Source: JAEUIT01 sp044220875 (GTDB lineage Bacteria > Planctomycetota > Phycisphaerae > Phycisphaerales > SM1A02). Taken from it: a stretch of DNA of 64,000 nt. This document shows, one piece after another, positions 1 through 9,548 of the stretch. Location: positions 863,410 through 927,409 of the forward strand of contig JBGAQH010000002.1 of the NCBI GenBank assembly GCA_044220875.1, in the 5' to 3' direction. A program made the translations under genes and the position numbers. Numbering within the stretch: position 1 is the stretch's first letter; every line of letters begins with the position of its first letter. The notes below the pieces were generated by a model. It was given only the letters and a program-made list of their open reading frames with translations, was not told the origin of the DNA and made no database searches.

Positions 1-636
1 TTGCGCGACGGGGTGATATCGATCGGCCTCGGGCTGCTGATGCCGATGCTCCTCTATGTGGCGCTCGCGGTCCTGCTCAACTATCCGCGACGGCGCTTCG
101 GGCTCAGCGGCGAGGCGTCGACGGTGCTGATCGTCGCCATCGTCGTCGTCTTCGGCGTGATGCTCGTCTGGTCGTGGCATCAGGTGCGGCCTTTCGCGCA
201 GCGCGATTCTCGCTCCTCGGATCCCCGCTACGGGCGGCCGAAGCTGCGGGCCAACGAGGCGGACGACGAGACCGACGACGGGGCCTACGACAGCGACTGC
301 GCGGACCTGACCTGGACCGTCCTCTACAACGGCCCGATCTGGTTCGAGATGCTCCTGACCCTCGGAAGCAGGCAGGTGATGCAGGGCATGCGTTCGCTGA
401 TCGAGCGGTCGCGCCTGAACCGATCGCGCCTCACCCTCGCCGCAATGCTGCTGATTCGCGCCGGCCGCGAGGGGGGCCTCTCGTCGCCGTCGATCCCCGA
501 CGATGCGGCGACGCTCGACGCGATGACGTTCCTCTGGCGCCACCGGTACCTGAAGTCCGAGGGCGTGCTCAACCGCACGCGGATTCTCCCCAACGACAAG
601 GGCTCGCGCGTGCTCGCCGGCGAGCTTGACCAGTGA
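1..636 (+). CDS. Membrane protein of unknown function (5' end may lie outside the window)
   Basis: The frame is open from the first base (a TTG codon) to a TGA at 634-636, giving 211 residues. The true start may be further upstream, so the gene should be treated as possibly partial. Two hydrophobic segments lie at about residues 5-27 and 40-58. They are followed by an acidic linker (about 85-100) and a C-terminal soluble part rich in Arg and Leu. No family is recognised. It overlaps the next membrane-protein gene by GTGA at 633-636, so the two are probably translated together and may work as a pair. Confidence 0.7.
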   Translation: MRDGVISIGLGLLMPMLLYVALAVLLNYPRRRFGLSGEASTVLIVAIVVVFGVMLVWSWHQVRPFAQRDSRSSDPRYGRPKLRANEADDETDDGAYDSDCADLTWTVLYNGPIWFEMLLTLGSRQVMQGMRSLIERSRLNRSRLTLAAMLLIRAGREGGLSSPSIPDDAATLDAMTFLWRHRYLKSEGVLNRTRILPNDKGSRVLAGELDQ

Positions 637-1304
637 GCGACCCCCTCAGGGTCGAGCGGCTCCGCGCCGCGATTCGGGACGACGCCGAACGTCTTCATCG
701 GGAGCGGACCCGCGACGCATGGATCTCGATTGCGGTCGGCGGCGCGACGGTCGCCCTTCTCGGCGTCGTCTTCTTCTGGCTCGCCTTTCTCGTCGCATTC
801 CTCGCCCTGCGGTGGTTCATGCCGTTGCCGCCGTGGGCCTTCGCCGCGCTCGCCAGCGCCGCCCTCCTCCTCGCCGGTTGGATCGGCGCGCTGCGGCGCG
901 AGGATCCCATCTCGTCCCTCGCCGGCCTCAGCGAGCGGGAGTGCAACGAGATCATTCTCTCCGCGACCTTCGGCGTGAACTCGCTCGCCACGTCGCGATT
1001 CGCCCTGGCCGGATTCGGCGAGCTCCTGATCGGCGGCCCGCGCCAGATCATCGACGGGCGACGAACGCTCCGGTCGGGCATTGCGTGTGACGAGGCGACG
1101 GTCCGCATCGCGGCGGAACTGCTTGATGCGGCATTGCGGGAGCGTTCGCTCCCGATCGACTCGGTGCCGCGCGACGCCGCGCATCGGTCGGCGCTGGTGC
1201 TCCTGCGCCGAACGCTGCATCTCCTTCCGGGGCCTGCGATGCTGGGTTCGCGGAGACTCGTGCCGACGACGAAGGCGCTGGCGCTCGTCGACGCGTCGGC
1301 GTGA
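633..1304 (+). CDS. Membrane protein of unknown function, coupled to the upstream gene
   Basis: This 223-residue protein starts at a GTG that overlaps the stop of the preceding gene (GTGA), a typical sign of translational coupling. Two strong hydrophobic segments at about residues 28-50 and 58-78 suggest a hairpin membrane anchor. The rest (about 80-223) looks soluble and cytoplasmic, with many Arg and Leu residues and no motif I recognise. The gene ends about 220 bases before the large exported repeat protein on the same strand, with a possible promoter between them. Confidence 0.75.
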   Translation: MSDPLRVERLRAAIRDDAERLHRERTRDAWISIAVGGATVALLGVVFFWLAFLVAFLALRWFMPLPPWAFAALASAALLLAGWIGALRREDPISSLAGLSERECNEIILSATFGVNSLATSRFALAGFGELLIGGPRQIIDGRRTLRSGIACDEATVRIAAELLDAALRERSLPIDSVPRDAAHRSALVLLRRTLHLLPGPAMLGSRRLVPTTKALALVDASA

Positions 1305-1361
1305 GAGCGGCGACGGCGACACCGCGGAGCAATCGTCGTCGATCGCGGCGGACCGCGGGCT

Positions 1362-1389
1362 TTGGATCGAGGATCGCTCGCCATACACT
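1362..1389 (+). promoter_or_regulatory. Possible sigma-70-like promoter for the repeat protein
   Basis: TTGGAT (1362-1367) and TACACT (1384-1389) are separated by 16 bases. They lie in the 221-base gap ahead of the repeat-protein gene at 1526 and would give a leader of about 130 bases. Only the spacing and partial match to consensus support this. Confidence 0.25.
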
Positions 1390-1525
1390 GAACATTGACG
1401 TGACGCGCACGACCCCGCGAACGCCGGCTCGACCGAGTCGACGGATCCGCAGCGAGGCGACGCGACACCATGCCGGCGGCGACGCCGATCCGATCGGTCC
1501 CCCGTCCGCCAGAGGGACATCCATT

Positions 1526-4024
1526 ATGAATTCGATCGATTGCATCCTGCGCCGAGGGGTCGGCGTGGCCTGCGCCATTGCGGCGTGCGTGTTCATGCTT
1601 CTGGCCAATCGAGCGTCGGAGGGGGCGACGCCACCGAGCGAGCCTCCCGCTCGCGGCGCGTGCGAGCCCTCCTGGGTTCACACCTTCGGCGGCGCACCGG
1701 GCATGAACAACTCGGTCAGATGCCTCGTGACGTCCGATGACGAGCGCGGCATCCCGACGCTCTATGCCGGCGGCATCTTCAGCACGGCCGGGGGCGTGGC
1801 GGCCCACGGCGTCGCGACGTGGAACGGCAGTTCGTGGTCGCCGCTCGGCAGCGGCATGAACGGAACGGTCGAGTCGCTTGCCATCTTCGACGACGGACTC
1901 GGCGGCGGCCCGGCGCTCTACGCCGGCGGCAGCTTCACGACCGCCGGCGACGTCGCCGCCAACTACATCGCACGATGGAACGGGACGGTCTGGCAGCCGC
2001 TTGGAAGCGGCATGAACTGGGAGGTTCGCGCCCTCGCCGCCTACGACGACGGACTCGGCGCCGGCCCGGCGCTCTACGCTGCGGGGGCGTTCGACGCGGC
2101 GGGCGGAACCGCGGCGAACCGCATCGCACGATGGAACGGAACGGGCTGGAGCTCGCTCGGAAGCGGCACGAACAACGCCATCAACGCGTTGGCCGTCGTC
2201 GCCGACGGCTCCGGCGGCGGCTCGTCGCTCTATGCCGCCGGTCACTTCACGACCGCGGGCGGCAACGCCGCGAATCGCATCGCTCGCTGGAATGGAGTGA
2301 CGTGGTCCCCGCTGGCGAACGGACTCAACGGCATCGGTTCGGCGCTCGCGGCATTCGACGATGGAACCGGACCTGCGCTCTACGTCGGCGGCCTCTTCTC
2401 GACCGCGGGCGGAACCGCGGCGAATCGCGTCGCGCGGTGGAACGGAACCTCGTGGTCGGCGCTCGGTGCGGGCATGGCCGACGGGAGCGTGCTTTCACTC
2501 GCACGCGTGGCCGGGGCCGGCGGCAGCAGCGTTCTCTGCGCCGGCGGAGACTTCACGATGGCCGGCGGAGCATCGGCGAGCCGCATCGCGACGTGGAACG
2601 GAACCGCATGGAGCCCGCTCGGCTCCGGCGCGGGGGGCGCCGTGCTCGCCATCGCGGCGCTTGGCGCGGCGGGCGAGCAAGGGCCGGCGATCGTCGCAGG
2701 GGGACAGTTCGTCACCGCGGGCAGCGTGACCGCCCAGTACATCGCGGCGTGGAGCGGCGGATCCTGGTCGCCGCTCGAACGCGGTCTTGAGAGCCCGGTG
2801 CGGGCCCTGACGACCTTCGACGACGGGAGGGGCGGCGGAGCGGCGATCTATGCGGCGGTGTCCGCGGCCACGGCCGAGGGACCGGCGAACAACATCGCTC
2901 GGTGGGATGGCTCGTCGTGGACGCCCCTGGGCAGCGGACTCAATGATTGGGTGTATTGCCTGACCACCTTCGACGATGGCTCGGGCGAGGGACCGGCGCT
3001 GTACGCCGCCGGCGAGTTCACCACCGCGGGCGGCATCGCCGCGAAGCGAATCGCCAAGTGGAACGGCACCAGCTGGTCGCCGCTCGGGAGCGGACTGAAC
3101 GGCGCGGTCTTCGCGCTGAAGGCGGTCAACAGCGGCGAGCCCGGCGGTCCGGCGCTCTACGCCGGCGGAGGCTTCCTCACCGCGGGCGGAACGCCTGCGA
3201 ATCGCGTCGCGAAGTGGGACGGTCAGACCTGGACCGCCCTTGGTGGCGGCATGGCAAACTACGTTTTCGCCCTCGAGACGTTCGACGACGGCTCAGGCTC
3301 GGGTCCGGCGCTCTTCGCGGGCGGCATCTTCGAGACGCCGCAGGCCGGCCCTGGCAGCTACATCGCGAAGTGGAACGGCACGGCATGGACCGCGATCGCC
3401 GCAGGCGGCGTTGGCCTCCTGAACAACGGCGTGCTCACGCTCACGGCGCATGACGACGGCGCCGGGGCTGGCATCGCGCTCTACGCCGGCGGCCACTTCA
3501 CGACCGCAGGCGGCTCGCCGGCAAGTCACGTCGCACGCTGGAACGGCTCGGCGTGGGCGCCGCTCGGCGCGGGAACGAACATGGAGGTGCGGGCGCTGGC
3601 GACCTTCGACGACGGCACGAGCGACGGACCGTCGCTCTATGCGGCGGGCTCGTTCACGGCCGCCGGCGGCATGGAGGCGAAGCACATCGCGTCGTGGAAC
3701 GGCACCGCATGGTCGGCGGCCGGCGACGGAACCGACGACGTCATTCGCGCGCTGGCCCTCTTCGACGACGGCGAGGGCAGCCCGCCGTCACTCTGCGTTG
3801 GCGGCGACTTCATCGTGTCGCCGGCGGGCGACAGCCGCCTGGCGAGCTGGCAGCGGTGCCCGCTGGCCGTTCCGTCGGACCTCAACGACGACGGCATCGT
3901 CGGCGCGGCCGACCTCGCCATCCTCCTCGGCGGCTGGGGCCAGGGCGGCATCACCGACGTCAACGGCGACGGGACGACCGACTTCATCGATCTTGCGATC
4001 CTGCTGGGGGCGTGGACGGGGTAA
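1526..4024 (+). CDS. Large exported repeat protein (propeller-like) with dockerin-like C-terminus
   Basis: The start chosen is the ATG at 1526. It follows AGAGGGA and begins a clear signal peptide (basic start, hydrophobic stretch at about residues 11-27, then Ala-rich); the frame stays open upstream but has no signal there. The 832-residue product has about 14 repeats of roughly 55 residues. Each contains 'ALYAGGxFTTAGG', 'IARWNGTxW' and 'PLGSGMN' elements and a 'FDDG' turn, which suggests beta-propeller blades. The last 50 residues hold two dockerin-like segments ('DLNDDGIVGAADLAILLGGW' and a second copy), as in two other exported proteins in this window. The likely location is the periplasm or cell surface. 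Ligand and role are unknown. The repeats differ enough at DNA level that they look old rather than recently expanded. Confidence 0.85.
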   Translation: MNSIDCILRRGVGVACAIAACVFMLLANRASEGATPPSEPPARGACEPSWVHTFGGAPGMNNSVRCLVTSDDERGIPTLYAGGIFSTAGGVAAHGVATWNGSSWSPLGSGMNGTVESLAIFDDGLGGGPALYAGGSFTTAGDVAANYIARWNGTVWQPLGSGMNWEVRALAAYDDGLGAGPALYAAGAFDAAGGTAANRIARWNGTGWSSLGSGTNNAINALAVVADGSGGGSSLYAAGHFTTAGGNAANRIARWNGVTWSPLANGLNGIGSALAAFDDGTGPALYVGGLFSTAGGTAANRVARWNGTSWSALGAGMADGSVLSLARVAGAGGSSVLCAGGDFTMAGGASASRIATWNGTAWSPLGSGAGGAVLAIAALGAAGEQGPAIVAGGQFVTAGSVTAQYIAAWSGGSWSPLERGLESPVRALTTFDDGRGGGAAIYAAVSAATAEGPANNIARWDGSSWTPLGSGLNDWVYCLTTFDDGSGEGPALYAAGEFTTAGGIAAKRIAKWNGTSWSPLGSGLNGAVFALKAVNSGEPGGPALYAGGGFLTAGGTPANRVAKWDGQTWTALGGGMANYVFALETFDDGSGSGPALFAGGIFETPQAGPGSYIAKWNGTAWTAIAAGGVGLLNNGVLTLTAHDDGAGAGIALYAGGHFTTAGGSPASHVARWNGSAWAPLGAGTNMEVRALATFDDGTSDGPSLYAAGSFTAAGGMEAKHIASWNGTAWSAAGDGTDDVIRALALFDDGEGSPPSLCVGGDFIVSPAGDSRLASWQRCPLAVPSDLNDDGIVGAADLAILLGGWGQGGITDVNGDGTTDFIDLAILLGAWTG

Positions 4025-4278
4025 CGCGATGTGTGCTCCGTTCCTGCGCGAAACTGCACGCATCTTCTCGCGAACGGCCGCGGCGGCCACACAAGCGACT
4101 TAAGTCCGGCGATCACCTCGAACTCGCGCCGATTCATGTGCGGCACCGCTCGCCCGTCGGTGGCCGAACGATGTCCGAGCTCATGCTGCGCGTGCGGACT
4201 CAACGGCGCGTGGGGCAGGTGAGGACTCGGCTTCCTGCGGCGGCAATCGAGCGGTCGGCACACATCCGTCCGATCTGC

Positions 4279-7200
4279 TCATCGACCCAATCCCGTTGTC
4301 GAAGGCGCCAGATCCACCCGCACTTCCTCCGCCCACGCAGCGAGCGTCGCCTCGTCGAACCGCCCCTGCAAGAACTCCATGAGGTCGTCTTGCCGGGGCT
4401 GGCCGAAGACGAGCCGATAGGCCGCGAGCGATCGCTTGAGCATCCTCAGGCGAGCCTCGTCGCGCGAGAGCGGAAGGTACGCGACGTGACGTTCGACCAT
4501 GACAGGGCACGCGAGTTCGGGAGGGTCGTAGATCCAATAGGGAGTGAGGCCCGGGTCACCAACCGGCGCGTCGCAAAGCGCCATCCGGAAAGCAGCCGCC
4601 CATGGATCGAACGCGCCTCCGCCTGAGCCCGGCGTCCGGATTGCCGCGCTTCCGTGCCTCCGCGCGACGTTTCGACGGATTGCGTGGTTCTTGTAGCGGT
4701 GCACCCTCCCCTCCCGCTGCTCAAGGTCCACTGGATTCGGGGGCAGATTCCAGTGGACGACCGCGTGGCAGAACTGATGGAAGTCGAGCCCTTCCTGGCC
4801 AACGGACGTTGAGGCCAGAACGAAGGGCCAGAAGGGCGAGTTGAAGGCGGCACGCACCTGCGATTCTCGAGAGAGCTGCTTCTGGTCCTCAGTTCGCTCC
4901 GACGCGAAGCGCATGGCGAAGTGCGCCCGCATCGACCTCTTCTCCGTAAGAACTGCGCCGTCCTTCACCGAAACCTCATCCACATCGTGCCGCGCGATGC
5001 GAGTCGTGATCGCCTCAACCATCGCGTCACTGAGACGCTCGGGACCATCGCGCGCGGACGGGTCGAGCAGCCCGATCGCCTCACGCAGCACGTGCGCCCA
5101 CTCGTCCGTGGCTGCGGTAAGGCAACCCTCGATCGCGTACTCGATGACGCGGCGCCAGTAGGGGGTCTCCGCGTGCCCCGAGCGGATCGCCGCCATCGAC
5201 TCTGGACGATTGAAGTAGCTTCGGAACGCCCAACCCACTCGGCATGCGGCGAGGCGCACGGCGGGATCGCATCCTGTCTGCGGGACATCAAGTACCCGCT
5301 GGAATGCGCGGAGGGCGCACGTGGCGGGCCCTCCGAGCGCGATGCGAGCGACGGTCTGCGTCAGATCGCTCGGTGGCGCTCCGAGGAGCAGCTCTCCTCG
5401 CAGGAGCGCCTGCACCTCGCTCACGTGGTCGCGCCATCCGACGTCGCTCTCCCCTTCCGTAACATCGTCGTCAGTCCCGGCAGAACCTGGTCCCGCCGCT
5501 CTGTCGGTCCGTTCCTCCGCCTCGGCGCCGCCTACGTCGTCCTCGGCCTCATCCTCCGCCGAGATCCAACGCTTCGCCAAGTCACGCTCCTCCCAATAGC
5601 GCTCCGCCGCAGCGCCCTCGAGCGCGATATCGAGAAGGATCGGTGCCGCCCAGTACCACGCCTCATCTGGACGCGAATCGTGCGCGTCCTTGACGCTCCA
5701 AGCTCGGACGACCTCGTCGAGGAATGGCCTCAATCGGGCACTGGTGTTCTCGATGGCGCATTCGACGCTCCACAGGTCACCACCGGATTCCGCGAGCGGG
5801 ATGACGTCACCGAACCTCGCCAATGACGGACTCGCATACACGAGCGTCATGACGGGCATGCCGGCAAGCCGTCCCTCACTCTTGGAGAAACGCAGAAGTG
5901 GAGCCCGTCGCTTCCGCGCAGTCGCGGTGTTGCGAGGCGCGTCCTCGGCCGCCCGGAAGAGCTGCCGCTCTGCCTCGTAGCTGGCGATCGCCGCGATGGC
6001 CTTGGGAACGACGTTCCATGCGGAGAAGGCGAGTCGCTTTGTGAATCCGCACGCGTGAGGCAGAACGAACGATCCCCCAAGCCGCCAGTATGGCATCGAC
6101 GGAGGCACCCAGAGAATTCCATAGGCTCCGGCGCGATCGAGATCGGCAAGCAATGCCCGCATGGCGGGACAATGCGGATCGAGAGCCTGATATCTCTCCA
6201 GCAGCGTCCAGTCGAGCAGGGACGCTCGGGAACTCTCGATCAACCCGACCAATCGACTGGCGGCCCTCTTGCTGCGTCCGCCTATCCGCTCCATGAGCTT
6301 GTTCTTCAGAAGGTACTTCTCCATGAAGTTGAGCGGGAACGGCGCCGACTTCCAGTAGTCAAGCACCTGTGGCGACTCAAGCTCATCGGCCAGCGCCTGC
6401 AGGCGTGCGCATGCAAGCACGTCCTCAACCCGAAGCTGGAGCTGCTCCGGACGGACCTCGCGCAGCATCCCCCCGCGAGCCGACGAAGCGGCGATCCGCT
6501 CAGTGCGAGACATCAGTCTCCGGAGGTGGCCCTCAACCCCGGCCTTTGCCGCACGCAGTGTCGCAAGTGCCACGTCGCCTTGGCTCTGAGCGTCAAGTTG
6601 GAAGATCGACCTGCGCCAATCGTCGAGCATCGCCCGAAACCGTGCCCGATGATCCTCGTCCGGATCAAGAAAGTCGACCGTGCGCAAGAAGTCCGCGTAG
6701 TGATCGTCCTCGTCGCGCTCGTGTGAGAGCGTGTACGGCTTGTAGGGCGTCGCCGAGAGCAAGAGGACGCGTGTGGACTCGCGCCCATTCGCGTAACCGA
6801 AGAGCGCCGCCGCAAGCCTACCCGCATCTGAAGAGCCATCCAGCAGATCGCGGAATCGCTGGAATTCATCGAGGATCACGAGGTCTGGCTCGATCGCTTC
6901 GATGCAGGTTCTCGCCAACACAGTTCTGAGATCGGAGACGAGTCGCGCCCGATCGCGAGAGTCCTCTTCGGGAATGAACTCGCGGCCCCGCGCAAACCGT
7001 TGACAGAGATCGCGCAGCCGAGCTTCGACCGGCGGCGCAGCCGAATCCGAACGACACAACTCGTCGCAAAAGCGCCGCTCGAGTGATGGGGATATCGGGT
7101 AATCCTCCCGAAAGCGCTTCGCACGCGCTCGGAAACTCTCGCGCCCTGAATTTCCCTGAAAGACGTTGAGCGCTCCCGTTGAAGGGAGTTCCCAACATGA

Positions 7201-7665
7201 TGTCGTCATTGCATGGAGGAGGAGCCGTTCCTTGGCGATGCCCAATCTCGACTTGAGGTCGAGCGAAGTTCCCGGGGTGAGGGCGATGAAATTCAGGTCG
7301 CGGCTTTCAACCTCTCCCATCGTCAGCGGAAGCAATGTGATCCGTGATGCATCCTCACTGATCGGATCGCGTGTGACGTCGAGGCGACGCATGTTCTGCT
7401 TGGCGATCTGCTGGTTCGAGCAGATGTAGACGATGTCGATGCGCTTCACCCTCTCTCGGCGCAGCCGCTCAATCGACTTCGTGATGATCCCTCTTGCAAT
7501 GAGCGTCTTTCCGAGACCGACCTCGTCCGCGATGAGGAACCGATGAGTCGAATCGGGGGCGTCGTAGAGCCGGTGGAACGCATGCTCGACAGCGGCTCGC
7601 TGAAACCCCTTGAGATGTTTCAGTGCGGGGTTGGTCACCGGTGATGACGCGTCGGAGCAGCTCAC
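4279..7665 (-). CDS. SNF2/HepA-like helicase, third gene of the candidate defence module
   Basis: The start chosen is the GTG at 7665, which overlaps the stop of the upstream PLD gene (GTGA); this gives 1128 residues. The frame stays open about 24 codons upstream, inside the PLD gene. Superfamily 2 motifs are visible: motif I 'DEVGLGKT' (about residues 47-54), motif II 'DEFQ' (about 266-269, a DExQ variant), motif III 'SAT' (about 304-306), a motif V region 'TSVGQEGLDF', and motif VI 'QREGRVHRYKN' (about 983-993). The long stretch between the two helicase lobes is typical of defence-type Snf2 helicases rather than of RapA. It is expected to be an ATP-driven DNA translocase supplying the nuclease encoded upstream. 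Its third-base composition is less GC-rich than that of the flanking housekeeping genes. Partner genes argue against a housekeeping role. Confidence 0.85.
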   Translation of the reverse strand: MSCSDASSPVTNPALKHLKGFQRAAVEHAFHRLYDAPDSTHRFLIADEVGLGKTLIARGIITKSIERLRRERVKRIDIVYICSNQQIAKQNMRRLDVTRDPISEDASRITLLPLTMGEVESRDLNFIALTPGTSLDLKSRLGIAKERLLLHAMTTSCWELPSTGALNVFQGNSGRESFRARAKRFREDYPISPSLERRFCDELCRSDSAAPPVEARLRDLCQRFARGREFIPEEDSRDRARLVSDLRTVLARTCIEAIEPDLVILDEFQRFRDLLDGSSDAGRLAAALFGYANGRESTRVLLLSATPYKPYTLSHERDEDDHYADFLRTVDFLDPDEDHRARFRAMLDDWRRSIFQLDAQSQGDVALATLRAAKAGVEGHLRRLMSRTERIAASSARGGMLREVRPEQLQLRVEDVLACARLQALADELESPQVLDYWKSAPFPLNFMEKYLLKNKLMERIGGRSKRAASRLVGLIESSRASLLDWTLLERYQALDPHCPAMRALLADLDRAGAYGILWVPPSMPYWRLGGSFVLPHACGFTKRLAFSAWNVVPKAIAAIASYEAERQLFRAAEDAPRNTATARKRRAPLLRFSKSEGRLAGMPVMTLVYASPSLARFGDVIPLAESGGDLWSVECAIENTSARLRPFLDEVVRAWSVKDAHDSRPDEAWYWAAPILLDIALEGAAAERYWEERDLAKRWISAEDEAEDDVGGAEAEERTDRAAGPGSAGTDDDVTEGESDVGWRDHVSEVQALLRGELLLGAPPSDLTQTVARIALGGPATCALRAFQRVLDVPQTGCDPAVRLAACRVGWAFRSYFNRPESMAAIRSGHAETPYWRRVIEYAIEGCLTAATDEWAHVLREAIGLLDPSARDGPERLSDAMVEAITTRIARHDVDEVSVKDGAVLTEKRSMRAHFAMRFASERTEDQKQLSRESQVRAAFNSPFWPFVLASTSVGQEGLDFHQFCHAVVHWNLPPNPVDLEQREGRVHRYKNHAIRRNVARRHGSAAIRTPGSGGGAFDPWAAAFRMALCDAPVGDPGLTPYWIYDPPELACPVMVERHVAYLPLSRDEARLRMLKRSLAAYRLVFGQPRQDDLMEFLQGRFDEATLAAWAEEVRVDLAPSTTGLGR

Positions 7666-9548
7666 GGGGCGTCTCCCGGCGGGACAGCTCGACGTTCGCC
7701 CCGCATCACGAGCCAGGCCTCTCGCACCGGCGCCCATATGCTCTCGAGGCCCTCGGGCATCAGCGCCCTCCCCTTCTCGGTTCGGAGGAGGTCGGCAACC
7801 AATCGGTCGATCTCCTCCAGCCGTCGCGGAGCCGAGTGCAGCGCCCGAAGCAGCGACTCGAGCAGCGGATGGCCGACGTACGTCCCCCGAAAGGACCCGG
7901 CCGTCGCGCCAGCCGCAGCTGAGGCCAGGTCGTCAGCGCTGCCCTCCTCGCCGGCCAGAAGAAGCTGGAGAATCCGCAGGACACCTTCTCGGTCTTGCAG
8001 CACCTGAACAAGCAGCAACTCATCCCGATCGCCCGGCATGTCGGTTGCGGGAAGATTGAGGGTGAACAGCTTGCTGACCGCGATGTGCTCGACGATGCAA
8101 ATCTCAACGACCACGAAGGTGGTAAGTCGCTCACGCGTGACTGGAGGAAGTTCGCTGAGGCAGTCCGACGCGAAATCGACGGGGGCGGCCATGGTGCTCG
8201 ACAACGATGCGAGCCATGCTCGAGCGGTGATCTGCCGAGAAATGCCAATCGGATGCGAGCCTGGATCGCGCACGAGGCGGACGTGGTGAAGTAGCGGCTC
8301 ATCCGCCGAGCTGATGGCAAGCGACAGACTCGCCGTCGCCAAGCGGCGAGCCGCATCGTTCAGCTCCCTCTCCATCGCCTCTCGTCGCGCGTCGACCTCG
8401 GCGGGCATCTCGGGCGCGGACCACGGTGTGAGGATGGCACCGAAGCCGTCCTTCTCATTGAGAAAGCAGTCGATGCCCAGCTTGCTCTTCTTGCCGCGGA
8501 GTTCAACGAGGAACTCGACATTCTGGCCAAATGCGGCGTCGGTCGCATTCGCCGAGCCGGTCCACACGCTGGAGTCCGAGCCGTCGTCGTGTACGAAGAG
8601 CTTGGCATGAAGTCCCCGAGCGGAGGGAATTGGTGCGGCGGCATGCCCCTGAGCGTCCTCGGCCTCCGGGTCCATCGTCTCTGCAATGGTCTTGACGTCG
8701 CCAAAGGCCGCGAACGACTGCGCGGGGATCTTCTCCAGTTCTTCGGCCCGTCCAACGAGGATGTTCGGTGGGCCCGATCCTGACGGGAGACGCTCGGCGA
8801 TGCCTCGCAGGAACGTGCCGGAGACGAACGGCGAGACCACCATGAAACGACGCAGCTTCCTGGGGAACGGGTCGGATTTCAGGCCCGCACGATGTCCAAG
8901 AGGGTGAAAGACGTACTCTTTGACGTCGTCTGGACACTCAAACTCGACGCGAAGCAGCTCGTCCGCCATCAGCTCGATGGAACCGCGCCGTTCCTTCGGC
9001 ATCCGTCGTATTGTGAGCTCCGGGAGCGAGGTGACGAAATCGCTCAACGAACGGTGAGATGCGATCGGCCGCGTTCGTTTCGTGAGTTCGCCGTCCAACC
9101 TCAGTACCGTGTCCCACGACCGGTCAAATGTCAGGTTGCGACTGAGGCACAAGAGCCGGTAGCGGATCACGCCGTCATCGGCGACGTACCTGATGCTCCA
9201 GATCTTCGGGTGAAACAGTCCGCCAGGCGAAGGTGCTGCGACTTCCCACACCGCCTCCTCCATGTAGGAGATGAGTCGTTGGTTCGGACGAGGAGCGTCG
9301 ATCTCGCCGGCCTGGCAGAAGAGGGAGATTCGCCGCGCATGAGTCCGTACCGCCTGAAGGAAGGCTATCGGGTCGGTCGTCACGTTTCCGCCTTTGTCCT
9401 CCCATGACTGCAACGTAAACGCGAGTGGCGCGGTGAGAAGGGCAACAAGGTCGAGCGTGTACGAGGTCGCGACGACGAGGTCAACGTGGAACCCCTCCGG
9501 GGGCCTGAGCGACTCAAGGAGAAGCGAACGGTCGCGGGCGCCGAGCAT
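7662..9548 (-). CDS. Phospholipase D-type nuclease with two HxK motifs, second gene of the candidate defence module
   Basis: The start chosen is the ATG at 9548, which shares bases with the stop of the upstream DUF6361-like gene (TGATG); this gives 628 residues. Two half-sites typical of the PLD superfamily are visible: 'HPK' at about residues 113-115 with 'SRNLT' at about 136-140, and 'HAK' at about 314-316 with 'GSAN' at about 331-334. One polypeptide could therefore form a complete active site of the kind that cuts nucleic acid. In DISARM and related systems a PLD protein sits beside a helicase, as here. The C-terminal third (about 380-628) has no recognisable motif. An enzyme acting on lipid is the alternative, but no signal peptide or membrane segment is seen. 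Confidence 0.8.
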   Translation of the reverse strand: MLGARDRSLLLESLRPPEGFHVDLVVATSYTLDLVALLTAPLAFTLQSWEDKGGNVTTDPIAFLQAVRTHARRISLFCQAGEIDAPRPNQRLISYMEEAVWEVAAPSPGGLFHPKIWSIRYVADDGVIRYRLLCLSRNLTFDRSWDTVLRLDGELTKRTRPIASHRSLSDFVTSLPELTIRRMPKERRGSIELMADELLRVEFECPDDVKEYVFHPLGHRAGLKSDPFPRKLRRFMVVSPFVSGTFLRGIAERLPSGSGPPNILVGRAEELEKIPAQSFAAFGDVKTIAETMDPEAEDAQGHAAAPIPSARGLHAKLFVHDDGSDSSVWTGSANATDAAFGQNVEFLVELRGKKSKLGIDCFLNEKDGFGAILTPWSAPEMPAEVDARREAMERELNDAARRLATASLSLAISSADEPLLHHVRLVRDPGSHPIGISRQITARAWLASLSSTMAAPVDFASDCLSELPPVTRERLTTFVVVEICIVEHIAVSKLFTLNLPATDMPGDRDELLLVQVLQDREGVLRILQLLLAGEEGSADDLASAAAGATAGSFRGTYVGHPLLESLLRALHSAPRRLEEIDRLVADLLRTEKGRALMPEGLESIWAPVREAWLVMRGERRAVPPGDAP

